Shown piece by piece: positions 16,874 through 26,346 of a stretch of DNA of 64,000 bases. Location: positions 3,163,501 to 3,227,500 of the forward strand of contig NZ_CP050440.1 of assembly GCF_011769525.1 (NCBI RefSeq), read 5' to 3'. Position numbers and translations under genes: made by a program. The DNA comes from Tolypothrix sp. PCC 7910 (GTDB lineage Bacteria; Cyanobacteriota; Cyanobacteriia; Cyanobacteriales; Nostocaceae). Under the pieces are notes generated by a model. That model saw nothing but the letters and a program-made list of their open reading frames with translations, did no database searches and was not told where the DNA came from. Position 1 is the stretch's first letter; each line of letters opens with the position of its first letter.

Positions 16874-19657
16874 ATGTTTTATAAAAAATATCGTCGTTTA
16901 TTAGTTTTTATACTTTCGGCTTTATTGGGACTGTTATCTAGTTTCAGTATTCCCGCTTGGTCAAATTCTAGTAGTCAACAAGTTAGGAACTTACAAGAAC
17001 TAGAGAAATTACCAATTACCAATTACCAATTACCAATTACCCAATCTCCAGTCCCCAGTCCCCAGTCCCCCAATCCCCCAGCCCTAAATCTCGCTCGAGA
17101 AGGTCAACAACGATACAATGCGGGACAATTAGAAGCAGCAGTGAAGTTATGGCAAGCTGCGGCGGAGGCTTATCAAAAAGCAGGCGATCGCGAGGGGATG
17201 AGTAAGAGTCTGATCAATAAGTCTCAGGCTTTGCAAGATTTGGGGCTTTATCCCACTGCTTGTAAGACTGTATTGCAAGCTTTAGCTATTAAAAACCCAG
17301 ATTGTAGTCCCAGTCAAATTGACCAAGTTCAAAAAAGCTTTGCTCAACAACAAGGTTCTTTGTCTCTCACCCAAGGAATTGGCTTACATAGCCTGGGTGA
17401 TATTCTCCGCAAGCAGGGATTATTACAACAGTCGCAAGAAATTTTGCAGTTGAGTTTGTCTGCAATGGAAGAATCACCTGCAAAAAGTGGGGTGCTTCTC
17501 AGTTTAGGAAATACTCAACGCCTATTAGGAAACCAAAGCCGCGATCGCTGGGATTATGACGCAGTGACAGAAATTATCGATCGCAAATCTCTGGCGGATG
17601 CACTAGCACCCTACCAGCAAGCTTTTAATTACTATAGCCAAGGGGCAAAATTAGCATCAGCACCAGCAATTCCTAAAATTCAGGCTCAACTGAATCATTT
17701 TCAATTATTACTAGATATTCAAAAATGGTGGGGCGAACAGACGCAACGCCGCATTAGTTCTTGGACGAGATTTAATGAAGCTGATTTAATTCAACGGGCG
17801 CAAGATTTCTTCTCGCAATTGCGGCTACAGTTAAACCAAGATGCACAAGCTTTGCAAGGTGAAATTACATCGAACTTGGTTAATCTTCCTCCCAGCCGCG
17901 CTGCAATTTATGCTCAAATTAACTTTGCGGAATCTTTGATGCAAAGTGAGCAAATAGATAAAGTTGAACCTGTGTTAACTACTGCACTGCAACAGGCACG
18001 TAATATACAGGATCAACAAGCTGAAAGTTACGCTTTAGGCTACTTGGGTAAACTGTATCAAAAGCAAGGACAATTAAGCCAAGCAACAAAACTTACCCAG
18101 CAAGCGCTAATGTTAGCTCAAGAACAAAATATTAACGGTGATGCGCGGGAAGTTACCTATCTTTGGCAATCTCAGTTAGGGAGATTATTACGCAACCAAG
18201 GAGATCCCAAAGGTGCGATCGCAGCTTATACCGCCGCTTTTAATACTTTGCAATCTCTGCGTAGCGATTTAAATGCTAACAACCAAGATGTGCAGTTTGA
18301 CTTTATTCAAGAAGTCAAACCTGTCTATGTAGAATTAGTAGATTTGCTTTTGCAATCTAATCTTAGCGCTGAAGAATTAAATTCCCTCATTGTCTCAAAT
18401 ACTGGTCTTAAAGAGCAAAACTCAACCACTAAACAACCGCAAGAACGTTTAGAATTAGCCCGCAGGGTGATAGAGTCTTTGCAACTAGCAGAACTCGATA
18501 ACTTCTTTCAAGACCCTTGTTCAGAAACTACAAATGTTGCGGTACAAATTGATAATATAGACCCCCGCGCTGCTGTTATCTATCCCATAGTTTTGCCAGA
18601 CCGCTTAGAAGTTATCCTTTCCAGGTCAGGCAAAGCTTTGCAATCAGTAAAAATTCCCGTTGGCGAACAAAAAGTCAATGAAACTCTTGACAGACTTTAC
18701 GATAATTTAGATAACGCTACTATTAATAACTCTGCACGAAATATTGTCTTTACTTCTAACCCCAATCCCAAGGAATTAAAAGATAATTTGCAGACATTGT
18801 TACCAATATTTAGCGAAGTTTATAACTGGTTAATTAAACCTTTTGAAGCGGAATTAGACAGTAACGAAATCCAAACTTTATTATTTGTATTAAATGGCAG
18901 ATTACAGCGAGTACCAATAGCTGCACTTTACAACGGGCAAAATTATTTAATTGAGAAATATAGTGTAGCCTTGGTTCCTAGTTTGCAATTAATTAATCCG
19001 AAACAATTGCAAAAGAGACCGCTAAAAGTATTAGCCGCAGGAGTGAGCGAGCAACTGAAAGTTCAAGGGGAAGATTTTGCCGCATTGGTGAACGTTCCCA
19101 AGGAATTAGAGCAAATTAAACAAACATTTCCTAATTCCAAAAAACTACTAAATCAAGAATTCACCGCCAAAACTATTCAAAAGCAATTGCAAGCAAATTT
19201 CCCTGTAGTTCATTTAGCAACTCATGGTTTATTTAGTTCTAATCCCCAACGAAATTTTATTATTACAGGTGATGCGAAAAGTATCAGTATTAATGAATTA
19301 AGTACTTTGTTACGGGGACAAGATAGAGCTGTGGAATTACTCGTGCTGAGTGCTTGTGAAACTGCGACTGGGGATGAGCGAGCAGTTTTAGGCTTAGCAG
19401 GAATGGCCGTGCGTTCTGGGGCCCGTAGTACATTAGCGACTCTGTGGCCTGTAGGCGATGCTTCCACTACCAAACTCATGGGTCAATTTTACCAAGACCT
19501 CAAACAACCAGGAGTAAAACAAGCAGACGCACTCAGAAATGCCCAGCGATCGCTGTTAGAATCTTTAAGGCAGAATCCACCTTTACCTGAGTTAAAGAAT
19601 TTACCACCGCATCCTTATTATTGGGCACCTTACGTTTTGGTGGGGAATTGGCAATAG
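16874..19657 (+). CDS. Exported TPR-CHAT protease (caspase-like)
   Basis: About 927 residues. A signal peptide (KKYRRLLVFILSALLGLLSS) follows the ATG at 16874; an in-frame ATG at 16856 lies inside the GACAAAT repeat and would add six residues. TPR repeats occupy about residues 70-470 and a C-terminal CHAT domain about 600-927. The caspase-type dyad is present: His in HLATHG (codon 19223-19225) and Cys in LSACETATG (19355-19357). CHAT proteins are predicted cysteine peptidases. Residues about 45-69 are encoded by heptanucleotide repeats (PITNYQLPIT...SPVPSPQS), a low-complexity insert. It sits directly after a two-partner secretion pair, so action in the periplasm or on the exoprotein is a plausible inference. 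No experimental function is implied by sequence alone. Confidence 0.85.
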   Translation: MFYKKYRRLLVFILSALLGLLSSFSIPAWSNSSSQQVRNLQELEKLPITNYQLPITQSPVPSPQSPNPPALNLAREGQQRYNAGQLEAAVKLWQAAAEAYQKAGDREGMSKSLINKSQALQDLGLYPTACKTVLQALAIKNPDCSPSQIDQVQKSFAQQQGSLSLTQGIGLHSLGDILRKQGLLQQSQEILQLSLSAMEESPAKSGVLLSLGNTQRLLGNQSRDRWDYDAVTEIIDRKSLADALAPYQQAFNYYSQGAKLASAPAIPKIQAQLNHFQLLLDIQKWWGEQTQRRISSWTRFNEADLIQRAQDFFSQLRLQLNQDAQALQGEITSNLVNLPPSRAAIYAQINFAESLMQSEQIDKVEPVLTTALQQARNIQDQQAESYALGYLGKLYQKQGQLSQATKLTQQALMLAQEQNINGDAREVTYLWQSQLGRLLRNQGDPKGAIAAYTAAFNTLQSLRSDLNANNQDVQFDFIQEVKPVYVELVDLLLQSNLSAEELNSLIVSNTGLKEQNSTTKQPQERLELARRVIESLQLAELDNFFQDPCSETTNVAVQIDNIDPRAAVIYPIVLPDRLEVILSRSGKALQSVKIPVGEQKVNETLDRLYDNLDNATINNSARNIVFTSNPNPKELKDNLQTLLPIFSEVYNWLIKPFEAELDSNEIQTLLFVLNGRLQRVPIAALYNGQNYLIEKYSVALVPSLQLINPKQLQKRPLKVLAAGVSEQLKVQGEDFAALVNVPKELEQIKQTFPNSKKLLNQEFTAKTIQKQLQANFPVVHLATHGLFSSNPQRNFIITGDAKSISINELSTLLRGQDRAVELLVLSACETATGDERAVLGLAGMAVRSGARSTLATLWPVGDASTTKLMGQFYQDLKQPGVKQADALRNAQRSLLESLRQNPPLPELKNLPPHPYYWAPYVLVGNWQ
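17008..17081 (+). repeat. In-frame STRR array inside the CHAT gene
   Basis: CCAATTA heptamers followed by CCCCAGT heptamers lie within the coding sequence just after the signal peptide. Because seven is not a multiple of three, the array is read in all three phases and gives heptapeptide repeats; none contains a stop in this orientation. Confidence 0.9.
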
Positions 19658-19805
19658 GGAGGGGATTGGGGATTGGGGACTGGGGACTGGGGACTGGGGG
19701 ATGAAGGAGATGGGGAAGCAGGGGAGAAATTTCCATTTCCCATTACCAAACACCCAATTACCAATTACCAATTACCCAATAACAAATGACAAATGACAAA
19801 TGACA
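19658..19805. repeat. STRR cluster (GGGGACT, CCAATTA, GACAAAT)
   Basis: Three heptamer families in series between the CHAT gene and hemD. The GACAAAT part provides the putative hemD start codon. Confidence 0.9.
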
Positions 19806-20605
19806 AAAAATTGCCTTTATATGGCAAAAGAATACTGGTGACAGCACCTAGAAGTTATGCTTCTAGGTTGTCAGAGGTAATCATCAAAAAAGGTGGATTA
19901 CCTTTTTTGATGCCAACTATCGAAACTACTTTACTCACAGATTATGCTGAGTTAGATGCTGTTGTGAGGCGGATAAATGAATTTGATTGGATTGCATTTA
20001 CCAGTAGAAATGGAATTAATGCATTCTTTCAACGCTTGAATGTTTTAGATATTTCTCTATCAGCGCTGAACAATTGCAAACTTTGTGCGATTGGCAAAGA
20101 TACAGAATTATTATTATCTCTTTGTCGCAGAGTTGATTTAATTCCGGCAGAATCTAGCCCATTGGGTATTGTTAATGAATTAGCGAAAATTGCTGATATT
20201 CACCAGCAAAAAATTTTAGCACCAGTTCCAGAAGTAGTGGGAATGCCAGAACCGGATGTTGTACCTAATTTTATTGCAGGGTTGCAAAGATTAGGTATGC
20301 AAGTAACTCGCGTACCTAGTTATATGACTGCTGGTTTAGATAAAAATATTTATGCTGTGGAATTAAACTTACTGCGTCAAGGAATGATCGATGTAATTGC
20401 TTTTAGCAGTACGGTAGAAATCGAAAGCTTTTTAACAATGGTCAACTCAAAATCTGATTATCAGCATTCTGTAGTTGCTTGTTTTGGCCCTTATACTGCT
20501 GCTAATGCAGAAAAATTGGGTTTAGAAGTTGCCATATTGTCACAAGACTATAGCTCATTTGCAGGTTTTGCAGATGCGATCGCACAATTTTTTCACAAGC
20601 CCTAA
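19793..20605 (+). CDS. hemD: Uroporphyrinogen-III synthase
   Basis: 270 residues, normal length. HemD closes and inverts ring D of hydroxymethylbilane to form uroporphyrinogen III, the precursor of haem, chlorophyll, bilins and sirohaem. The two-lobed fold is recognisable from LYGKRILVTAPRSYASRLS, FDWIAFTSRNGINAFFQRL, a central CAIGKDTE and the C-terminal DVIAFSSTVEIESF and ACFGPYTAANAEKLG segments. The only in-frame ATG near the homologous N-terminus (19793) belongs to a GACAAATGACAAATG repeat; a TTG at 19811 is the alternative. The neighbours do not suggest an operon with other tetrapyrrole genes. Confidence 0.85.
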   Translation: MTNDKKLPLYGKRILVTAPRSYASRLSEVIIKKGGLPFLMPTIETTLLTDYAELDAVVRRINEFDWIAFTSRNGINAFFQRLNVLDISLSALNNCKLCAIGKDTELLLSLCRRVDLIPAESSPLGIVNELAKIADIHQQKILAPVPEVVGMPEPDVVPNFIAGLQRLGMQVTRVPSYMTAGLDKNIYAVELNLLRQGMIDVIAFSSTVEIESFLTMVNSKSDYQHSVVACFGPYTAANAEKLGLEVAILSQDYSSFAGFADAIAQFFHKP

Positions 20606-20615
20606 TCCTCTCGCT

Positions 20616-20648
20616 GATGCGTTACGCTACCGCTAACGCATCCTACGT
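20616..20648. repeat. Palindromic dispersed repeat (GATGCGTTA ... TAACGCATC)
   Basis: A 9-bp stem at 20616-20624 and 20634-20642 followed by CTACG. The same element recurs at 27910-27942, and a larger relative at 47799-47885. It sits just after hemD and could also end transcription. Confidence 0.8.
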
Positions 20649-20775
20649 GAAATTTCCCCTTCTCCTTAATCATTCCCATCGAGAAATTTAATAATTTGCA
20701 CAGATGAACTTTTGAGGAAAAGTGGATGAGCTAGTTGTAGTAAGCCTTCAAGTAGCCAACCAAATACCTCAAACT

Positions 20776-22926
20776 ATGACATCTACGGTGCAAATTACCT
20801 CAGAACTGTGCCAGGCAGTTATTTACGAGAAAATTAATGATGCTAGTTATGATGCATCCCAATTAATTAAAGTTCAGCAGTATGAGCAAGCGCTGAATAT
20901 ATACAATCAAATCCTCAGTAAGATTCCACTGCTTCCTAGCCGCGAACAACGGGAGTATGTAATTGTCAATCTGATTGCAGATGAACAGACTGTTTTTAAA
21001 CCCTTAACTCAACTCCCGCGTGCAGAACAAGATAAGTGGGTTGAATGGTTGGGGAAAGTAGAGGAATATGTGCTGAGTGTAGCTGAAGCTGGTAGTTTCG
21101 CCATTTCTCAACAGTTATACCAATTGGCGGAAGCTTATTACATTCTAGGGAGAAACGAACAGGTGGCGATCGCAATGCAACAAGCCACCACAGCAGCGCT
21201 GCAAATCTCCGATCCTGGCTTTCGCGCTAATGAATTTATTCAAATAGCCAAATTTTGGCTGCAATTCCAACAACAAGCTGAAGCTCAACAAGCATTATCC
21301 CAAGCTTTGGCGACTGTGGAACAAATGCCGAGTGATAATTCTTATGCTCAAGGGGATCATTTATACTCGATTGCTACACTGTATATTCAATTGGGTGAAG
21401 CAAGACGCGCTTTGCTATTAGCTGACAAAATTATTAATGAATTTTATCCTAATTACATTCGCCAAGAAGTTGTACGCGATGCTATTAAACGAGGCGATTT
21501 ACATTTAGCTCAAGCTGTTACACCGAAAATTCAAGGAGCTGAAAGCCAAGCACTCGCCTTAGTAGACATGGCAGTTTATTGGGCAACTAACAATCAACCT
21601 CGATTAGGTAATCGCCTGTTTGCCCAAGCTTTAAAACGAGTAGCTAAAGAAGAATACGCACAAAATATCCAATCAAGACTGATTCAAATTTACAGCACAA
21701 CAGGTCAATTAACTATCAGCTTGAATGCGGCTCAAAGATTGACTCAGGATGAAGCAAAGGTGCTAGCTTTGGGTGCAATTATTGTTGCTTATGCAAAAGC
21801 TAAACAACCGCAGCAGGTACAAAAAATTCTTGCCCAACTCACCGATTTGATTCAATCGGAAGCCGCAGTTAATAATGTTGGTTACATCAACAATATATTG
21901 CAATCGGCTGTAGATGCAGGACAGTATAGTTTGGCGATCGCAATTTTAAATGCGGTGAAGAATAACGCCAACTTTGACTCAAAACCTTATTGGTATCGGC
22001 AAGTTGTCTCAGCACAGCTAGCATTGCCAGATATAGATAAAGCACTACAATTAGCAAAGCAGATTCCTGGTAAGTTTTGGCCAGAAGAACGCAATGTCAG
22101 CTTGCAAGAAATTGCCATCGCTTATGCCAATGCTCAACAATGGAATCGAGCTATTGATGTGCTGACACAAATTGAGAATTCCGCTTTTACTCCCTATCAA
22201 GTATTAACAGGGGCAGAATTAGCAGTAATTGCACCGACACCGCAACAATTCATCAGCTTGATTCAAAAAGCAATTGCACAAACACAAGCCTTAAAACAGG
22301 TTGAACTAAAAGCCTGGGCGTTGGCTGCGATCGCCCAAGCTTATCTACGTGCAGGGTATGCAGAACAGACACAATCTTTCCTAGAAAAAGCGATTCAAAC
22401 AGCGCAGCAGGTAGAAGATAACGAAATGCGCGGTCGTTTGTTCGACCAAATGATCAATTATTTAATTCAACAAAGACAATACACTGCTGCTTTGACCATA
22501 GCGCAAGCTCATCCTGTTTCTTATGGGCAAGGGTTAGCTTACCATAATATTTTCGAGCAGGCGCTTCCATCCTACACTTTTGATGTGGCGTTGCAAGTAG
22601 TGGAATTAGAAACAGTACCTGATATACAAGCCACAAAATTATTAGCGATCGCGAAAATTTATATGCAACTAGGGCGCAATGAAGATGCAATTACATTACT
22701 CGATCGCGCTTTTGCAGTAGCTCAAAAAATTGCCGATCCAGAAAGTCGTGTCATTCTGATTAATGAATATATAGAAGTAAATGATGAAAGCGATCGCCGC
22801 AGTCAATACACCCGCCTGGTGAGGCAATATGTTGCTCTCGGACAAGCAGATAAAGCTCAACAAGTAGTAGCAAAAGTTCAAGAAGCATCTTTGCGAGATT
22901 ACCTGCAAGCTTGGATTGATTGTTAA
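20776..22926 (+). CDS. Helical-repeat (TPR-like) protein of unknown function, copy 1
   Basis: 716 residues, almost entirely amphipathic helical hairpins (repeats such as YSIATLYIQLGEARRALLLADKI and LAIAKIYMQLGRNEDAITLLDRA). No signal peptide or membrane helix, so probably cytoplasmic. The ATG at 20776 is preferred over an upstream one at 20722 because the paralogue downstream starts at the equivalent ATGACATCTAC within a conserved leader (CTCAAACTATGACATCTAC against CCTAAACTATGACATCTAC). The two proteins align along their whole length and end with the same RDYLQAWID. I do not recognise a named family; a protein-protein scaffold is the most that can be said. Confidence 0.8.
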   Translation: MTSTVQITSELCQAVIYEKINDASYDASQLIKVQQYEQALNIYNQILSKIPLLPSREQREYVIVNLIADEQTVFKPLTQLPRAEQDKWVEWLGKVEEYVLSVAEAGSFAISQQLYQLAEAYYILGRNEQVAIAMQQATTAALQISDPGFRANEFIQIAKFWLQFQQQAEAQQALSQALATVEQMPSDNSYAQGDHLYSIATLYIQLGEARRALLLADKIINEFYPNYIRQEVVRDAIKRGDLHLAQAVTPKIQGAESQALALVDMAVYWATNNQPRLGNRLFAQALKRVAKEEYAQNIQSRLIQIYSTTGQLTISLNAAQRLTQDEAKVLALGAIIVAYAKAKQPQQVQKILAQLTDLIQSEAAVNNVGYINNILQSAVDAGQYSLAIAILNAVKNNANFDSKPYWYRQVVSAQLALPDIDKALQLAKQIPGKFWPEERNVSLQEIAIAYANAQQWNRAIDVLTQIENSAFTPYQVLTGAELAVIAPTPQQFISLIQKAIAQTQALKQVELKAWALAAIAQAYLRAGYAEQTQSFLEKAIQTAQQVEDNEMRGRLFDQMINYLIQQRQYTAALTIAQAHPVSYGQGLAYHNIFEQALPSYTFDVALQVVELETVPDIQATKLLAIAKIYMQLGRNEDAITLLDRAFAVAQKIADPESRVILINEYIEVNDESDRRSQYTRLVRQYVALGQADKAQQVVAKVQEASLRDYLQAWIDC

Positions 22927-23050
22927 GCATGAAGCTGAGTGCTGAGTGACAATTCCATTGAGATTTTCATATATAGCGGTGATATTTTTCATTGGGATTG
23001 TCTTCTAATACCAAATCAAATAATGTTTGCGAACCATCAATAATATTGTC

Positions 23051-23073
23051 GAGGGCATGGGACTGCCATGCCC
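23051..23073. repeat. Small hairpin repeat between the tandem paralogues
   Basis: GGGCATGG at 23052-23059 pairs with CCATGCCC at 23065-23072 across a 5-nt loop. It resembles a dispersed GGGCATGGCA-type hairpin of cyanobacterial genomes and may act as a terminator of the first paralogue. Confidence 0.6.
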
Positions 23074-23180
23074 CTATAATCTGTCGCATTCTTTTTTTAT
23101 TGGTAGAAAATATGCAATTTTTTGCGTAAAAGTTTGCAATTTGTTGATATCTAATAGAAGTAACTCAAATACCCTAAACT

Positions 23181-25304
23181 ATGACATCTACTATTCACAT
23201 TCCCCCAGAAGTTTACCAAACAGTTATTGCTGATAAAATTAATGAAGCTCTTATTAATGCAGCTTCTTTAGTGCGTACCCAGATTTATGATGAAGCACTA
23301 AAAACATATCATCAAATTCTGAATCATATTGCACTCCTCAGCAACGGCGAACAACGCTCATATTGGCTTTCCTATCTCTTGGGCTATGATGACATTGTCA
23401 ATCTACTTCAACCTTTAGTTAAACTAACGCCCCAAGAGCAAGATAAGTGGATTGATTGGCTAAAGAAAGTTCAGCAGTCTGTGTTGAATTTTCATGAAAA
23501 TCCTAGAGCAATTACCCAAGATTTAAAACAACTGGTAAAAGTTTATCAAAATTTGGGACGAAGCGAGCTAGTGAAAATCGCTATGCAGCAAGCCACTACA
23601 GCAGCGCTACAAATTCCCGATCCCACAACTCGCACCGAACAATTAATTCAATTAGTATCCGTTTGGCTAGAATCTCAACAAAAAGACAAAGCCCAAGAAT
23701 TACTCACTCAAGCTTTGACCTCTGCGGAACAAACTTCTACTGAAGAACCTTATACCCGAAGTAATTTCCTGAGTTCAATTGCAACTCTGTATATTCAAAT
23801 GGGTGAACCAAAACGCGCTATAGCATTAGCCGAAAAAGTTGCCAAAGAATATTCTCCTGATTCAATTCTGATAGAAGTTGTGCGTGATGCAATTAAAAGA
23901 GAAGATTTGCATTTAGCCCAGGCTGTCACTGCTAAAATTCAAACAGTAGAATCCCAAGCTTTTTGCTTAGTGGAAATGGCAGTTTATTGGGCAACTCATA
24001 ATCAACCCAGGCTAGGTAATCGCTTATTTGCCCAAGCACTGAAGCTTGTATCAAAAGAAGTTTATTCTGAAACAATACATTCAAACTTAATTCAACTCTA
24101 CAGCACATCAGGTCAGCTCACTATTCTTCTGAATGCAACCCAAAGACTAACTCAAAATGACCTAAAAACTTCAGTATTGGGTTCGCTTGCTATTTTTTAC
24201 GCCAAAGCCAAACAACCCCAGCAACTACAACAGGTTCTAGCGCAACTTCAGAGCTTAAATGATGGAGAAGCCAGACTATTAAGTACTGCTATAAATTCAC
24301 AAGAATATAATTTAGCGATCGCGCTATTCAAGAAGCTGAAGAACCCCAGCAACTTTGCCTATCAATCTGGTTTGTATCAACAACTACTGCAAGGACTGCT
24401 GCGATTGCAAAATCTCGATCAAGCGCTGGAATTAGCTAAACAAGCCAATCGTGATTTGTGGACAGAAGAACGTAATCTAAGCTTGAAAGAAATTGCGATT
24501 GCTTATGCCGATAATCAACAATGGAGTCAAGCTATTGCAGTAGCTAAACAAGTTAAAAATACCTTACTCAAACCATATCAGGCATTAACGCAAGCAGAAC
24601 TCGCCGCAAAAGCACCTACAATCGCAGAATTCACCAGCTTAATTCAGCCTGCAATTGCACAAGCACAAACCCTATCAGCGATTGAGCATCAAGCCTTATC
24701 ATTAGCTGTAATTGGTCAAGCTTATTTGCGTACAGGAGAAACAGAACAGACACAATCTTTCCTGCAACAAGCCATCCAAAAGCTCCAGCAAGTACAAGAT
24801 GATGAAAATCGCTCTCGTCTATTCGCTCAAGTTGTAGAGTATTTAATTAATCAAAAACAATATATAGCTGCTCTCAAAATAGCTGAGGCTTATTCAAATT
24901 TCCACCTATTAGAATATGTCTACAATGCTATTTACTATGAAATCAATGTTCACAACAACATTGATGTCGCGTTGCAAGTAGTAGAAGCAGAATCGCTACC
25001 AGATAGACAAGCTACAACAATGCTAGCGATCGCCAGAATCTATGCTTTACAGCAACGTCGTCAAGATGCTCTTGCATACCTCGATCGCGCCTTTGTAGTA
25101 GCGCAACAAATCGCTGATCCAGAAAGCCGCACAATTAATCGTTACGAGAATTCACCAGAACCAGATTATAACGATCGCCGTAGTCAATACACCCGCTTGG
25201 TGAAGCAATATGTTGCTTTAGAACAACCAGATAAAGCTCAACAAGTAGTAGCAAAAGTTCAGGAAACATCTCTGCGCGATTACCTGCAAGCTTGGATTGA
25301 TTAA
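23181..25304 (+). CDS. Helical-repeat (TPR-like) protein of unknown function, copy 2
   Basis: 707 residues, a tandem duplicate of the preceding gene with a conserved length and order of repeats (for example EVVRDAIKREDLHLAQAVT against EVVRDAIKRGDLHLAQAVT) and the same C-terminus RDYLQAWID. The two have diverged substantially in the middle, so the duplication is not recent. The leader just upstream of the ATG is also conserved, so the 5' region was duplicated with the gene. Cytoplasmic, all-helical, no catalytic motif seen. A hairpin at 25447-25483 could terminate transcription of the pair. Confidence 0.8.
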   Translation: MTSTIHIPPEVYQTVIADKINEALINAASLVRTQIYDEALKTYHQILNHIALLSNGEQRSYWLSYLLGYDDIVNLLQPLVKLTPQEQDKWIDWLKKVQQSVLNFHENPRAITQDLKQLVKVYQNLGRSELVKIAMQQATTAALQIPDPTTRTEQLIQLVSVWLESQQKDKAQELLTQALTSAEQTSTEEPYTRSNFLSSIATLYIQMGEPKRAIALAEKVAKEYSPDSILIEVVRDAIKREDLHLAQAVTAKIQTVESQAFCLVEMAVYWATHNQPRLGNRLFAQALKLVSKEVYSETIHSNLIQLYSTSGQLTILLNATQRLTQNDLKTSVLGSLAIFYAKAKQPQQLQQVLAQLQSLNDGEARLLSTAINSQEYNLAIALFKKLKNPSNFAYQSGLYQQLLQGLLRLQNLDQALELAKQANRDLWTEERNLSLKEIAIAYADNQQWSQAIAVAKQVKNTLLKPYQALTQAELAAKAPTIAEFTSLIQPAIAQAQTLSAIEHQALSLAVIGQAYLRTGETEQTQSFLQQAIQKLQQVQDDENRSRLFAQVVEYLINQKQYIAALKIAEAYSNFHLLEYVYNAIYYEINVHNNIDVALQVVEAESLPDRQATTMLAIARIYALQQRRQDALAYLDRAFVVAQQIADPESRTINRYENSPEPDYNDRRSQYTRLVKQYVALEQPDKAQQVVAKVQETSLRDYLQAWID

Positions 25305-25317
25305 ACTTCCTGCAGAA

Positions 25318-25400
25318 GTCGGGGAAGGGGGAAGGGGGAAATGGGGAAAGGTTTGGTATTTTCCCTTTCCCCTTTAACCTTTCACCTTTTCCCACCCTTT
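25318..25400. repeat. Low-complexity GGGGAAA / CCCTTTCC tract
   Basis: GGGGAAGGGGGAAGGGGGAAA on the left and CCCTTTCCCCTTTAACC on the right form an imperfect inverted pair after the second paralogue. Confidence 0.6.
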
Positions 25401-25446
25401 GCAAAAGTTCTATTATTAGATAGCTGAATTATTATTGATATGTATA

Positions 25447-25483
25447 AGGGCGATCGCTATTGTGCTCAAAATGCGATCGCCCT
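25447..25483 (+). terminator. Hairpin with HIP1-containing stem
   Basis: AGGGCGATCGC at 25447-25457 pairs perfectly with GCGATCGCCCT at 25473-25483; the loop is 15 nt. It lies between the helical-repeat gene and the minus-strand remnant, so it may terminate from either side. HIP1 palindromes pair easily, so a functional role is tentative. Confidence 0.5.
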
Positions 25484-25489
25484 AATTAA

Positions 25490-25669
25490 TTAACTTGTAG
25501 CAACTGGTTTTCTGCGGCTGGGACGCTTACGGTCTGATTTTTTCTTCAATCCCACCGCTTGCGCTTGATCGCTATCCGAGCCATATTGCCCACGTACAAC
25601 TTCTTTCATCGCTAAGATTGTATTGTGGAATTCCCATTCTGCTAATCGTGCCGCATCAGCAGCAGCACG
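25490..25669 (-). pseudogene. C-terminal remnant of a conserved hypothetical protein
   Basis: The minus strand has an open frame of about 59 codons ending in TAA at 25490-25492: it begins RAAADAARLAEWEFHNTILA and ends in a basic tail SDRKRPSRRKPVATS. It has no start codon and hits a stop soon after the point (about 25670) where plus-strand pump sequence begins. The composition is that of a real protein C-terminus, not a shadow frame. I cannot name the family. It looks truncated by the same rearrangement that created the neighbouring pump fragment. Confidence 0.5.
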
Positions 25670-25681
25670 GTATTGGTGGTT

Positions 25682-26346
25682 TCATCTCTCACCGCATGGA
25701 TGAAGTACTGTCTGGAGTGCGAAGTGCGATCGCAGTTAAGATTTTCGGCCCTGATTTAGCACAACTCCGCACCCTTGGGAGTCAAGTAAATGAAGTAATG
25801 AAAACTGTCGAGGAATTGTCGATTTACAACTTGAACCACAAGTACCCATCGAACAAATACAAATTAAATTTAATCGTACAGATGCTTCTCGCTATGGTTT
25901 AACAGTAGGAAAAATTTCTCAAATTATTGAAACTGCGCTTAATGGTAAAGTAGTTTCCCAAATCTTAGATAAACAACAAATCTTCGATTTAGTTGTGTGG
26001 TTAAAGCCGGAAGCCAGGCAAAATTTAGATACAATTCGTAATTTATTAGTCGATACTCCAGCAGGGCAAAAGATTCCGTTAGTGCAAGTTGCAGCAATTG
26101 AAAATGGTACAGGGTCAAATACGATTAACAGAGAAAATGTATCGCGTTTAATTGTTGTCTCTGCTAATACTAGCGGTAGAGATTTGCGCTCAATTGTCAA
26201 TGAAATTCAAACCAAAGTTAATCAACAAGTACATCCACCGAATGGTTACTATATCCAGTATGCGGGACAATTTGAAGCGCAAGAAAGAGCCACCCAAAAT
26301 ATTTTAATTTCGAGTGCGATCGCTTTTGTGGCGATTACAGTGATTA
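25682..26346 (+). pseudogene. Internal fragment of a heavy-metal RND efflux pump (CzcA/CusA/NrsA family), frameshifted
   Basis: From about 25682 the plus strand encodes the pump segment ISHRMDEVLSGVRSAIAVKIFGPDL; the frame slips by one base near 25805-25815 and continues as IVDLQLEPQVPIEQIQI to SSAIAFVAITVIMY at about 26346. That covers roughly 220 of the about 1,040 residues of such a pump, with both ends missing. It is consistent with a single-base deletion plus two larger deletions. The right boundary runs straight into response-regulator sequence. In cyanobacteria these pumps commonly sit with a two-component system (NrsRS/RppAB type), which fits the neighbours. Not functional. Confidence 0.8.
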
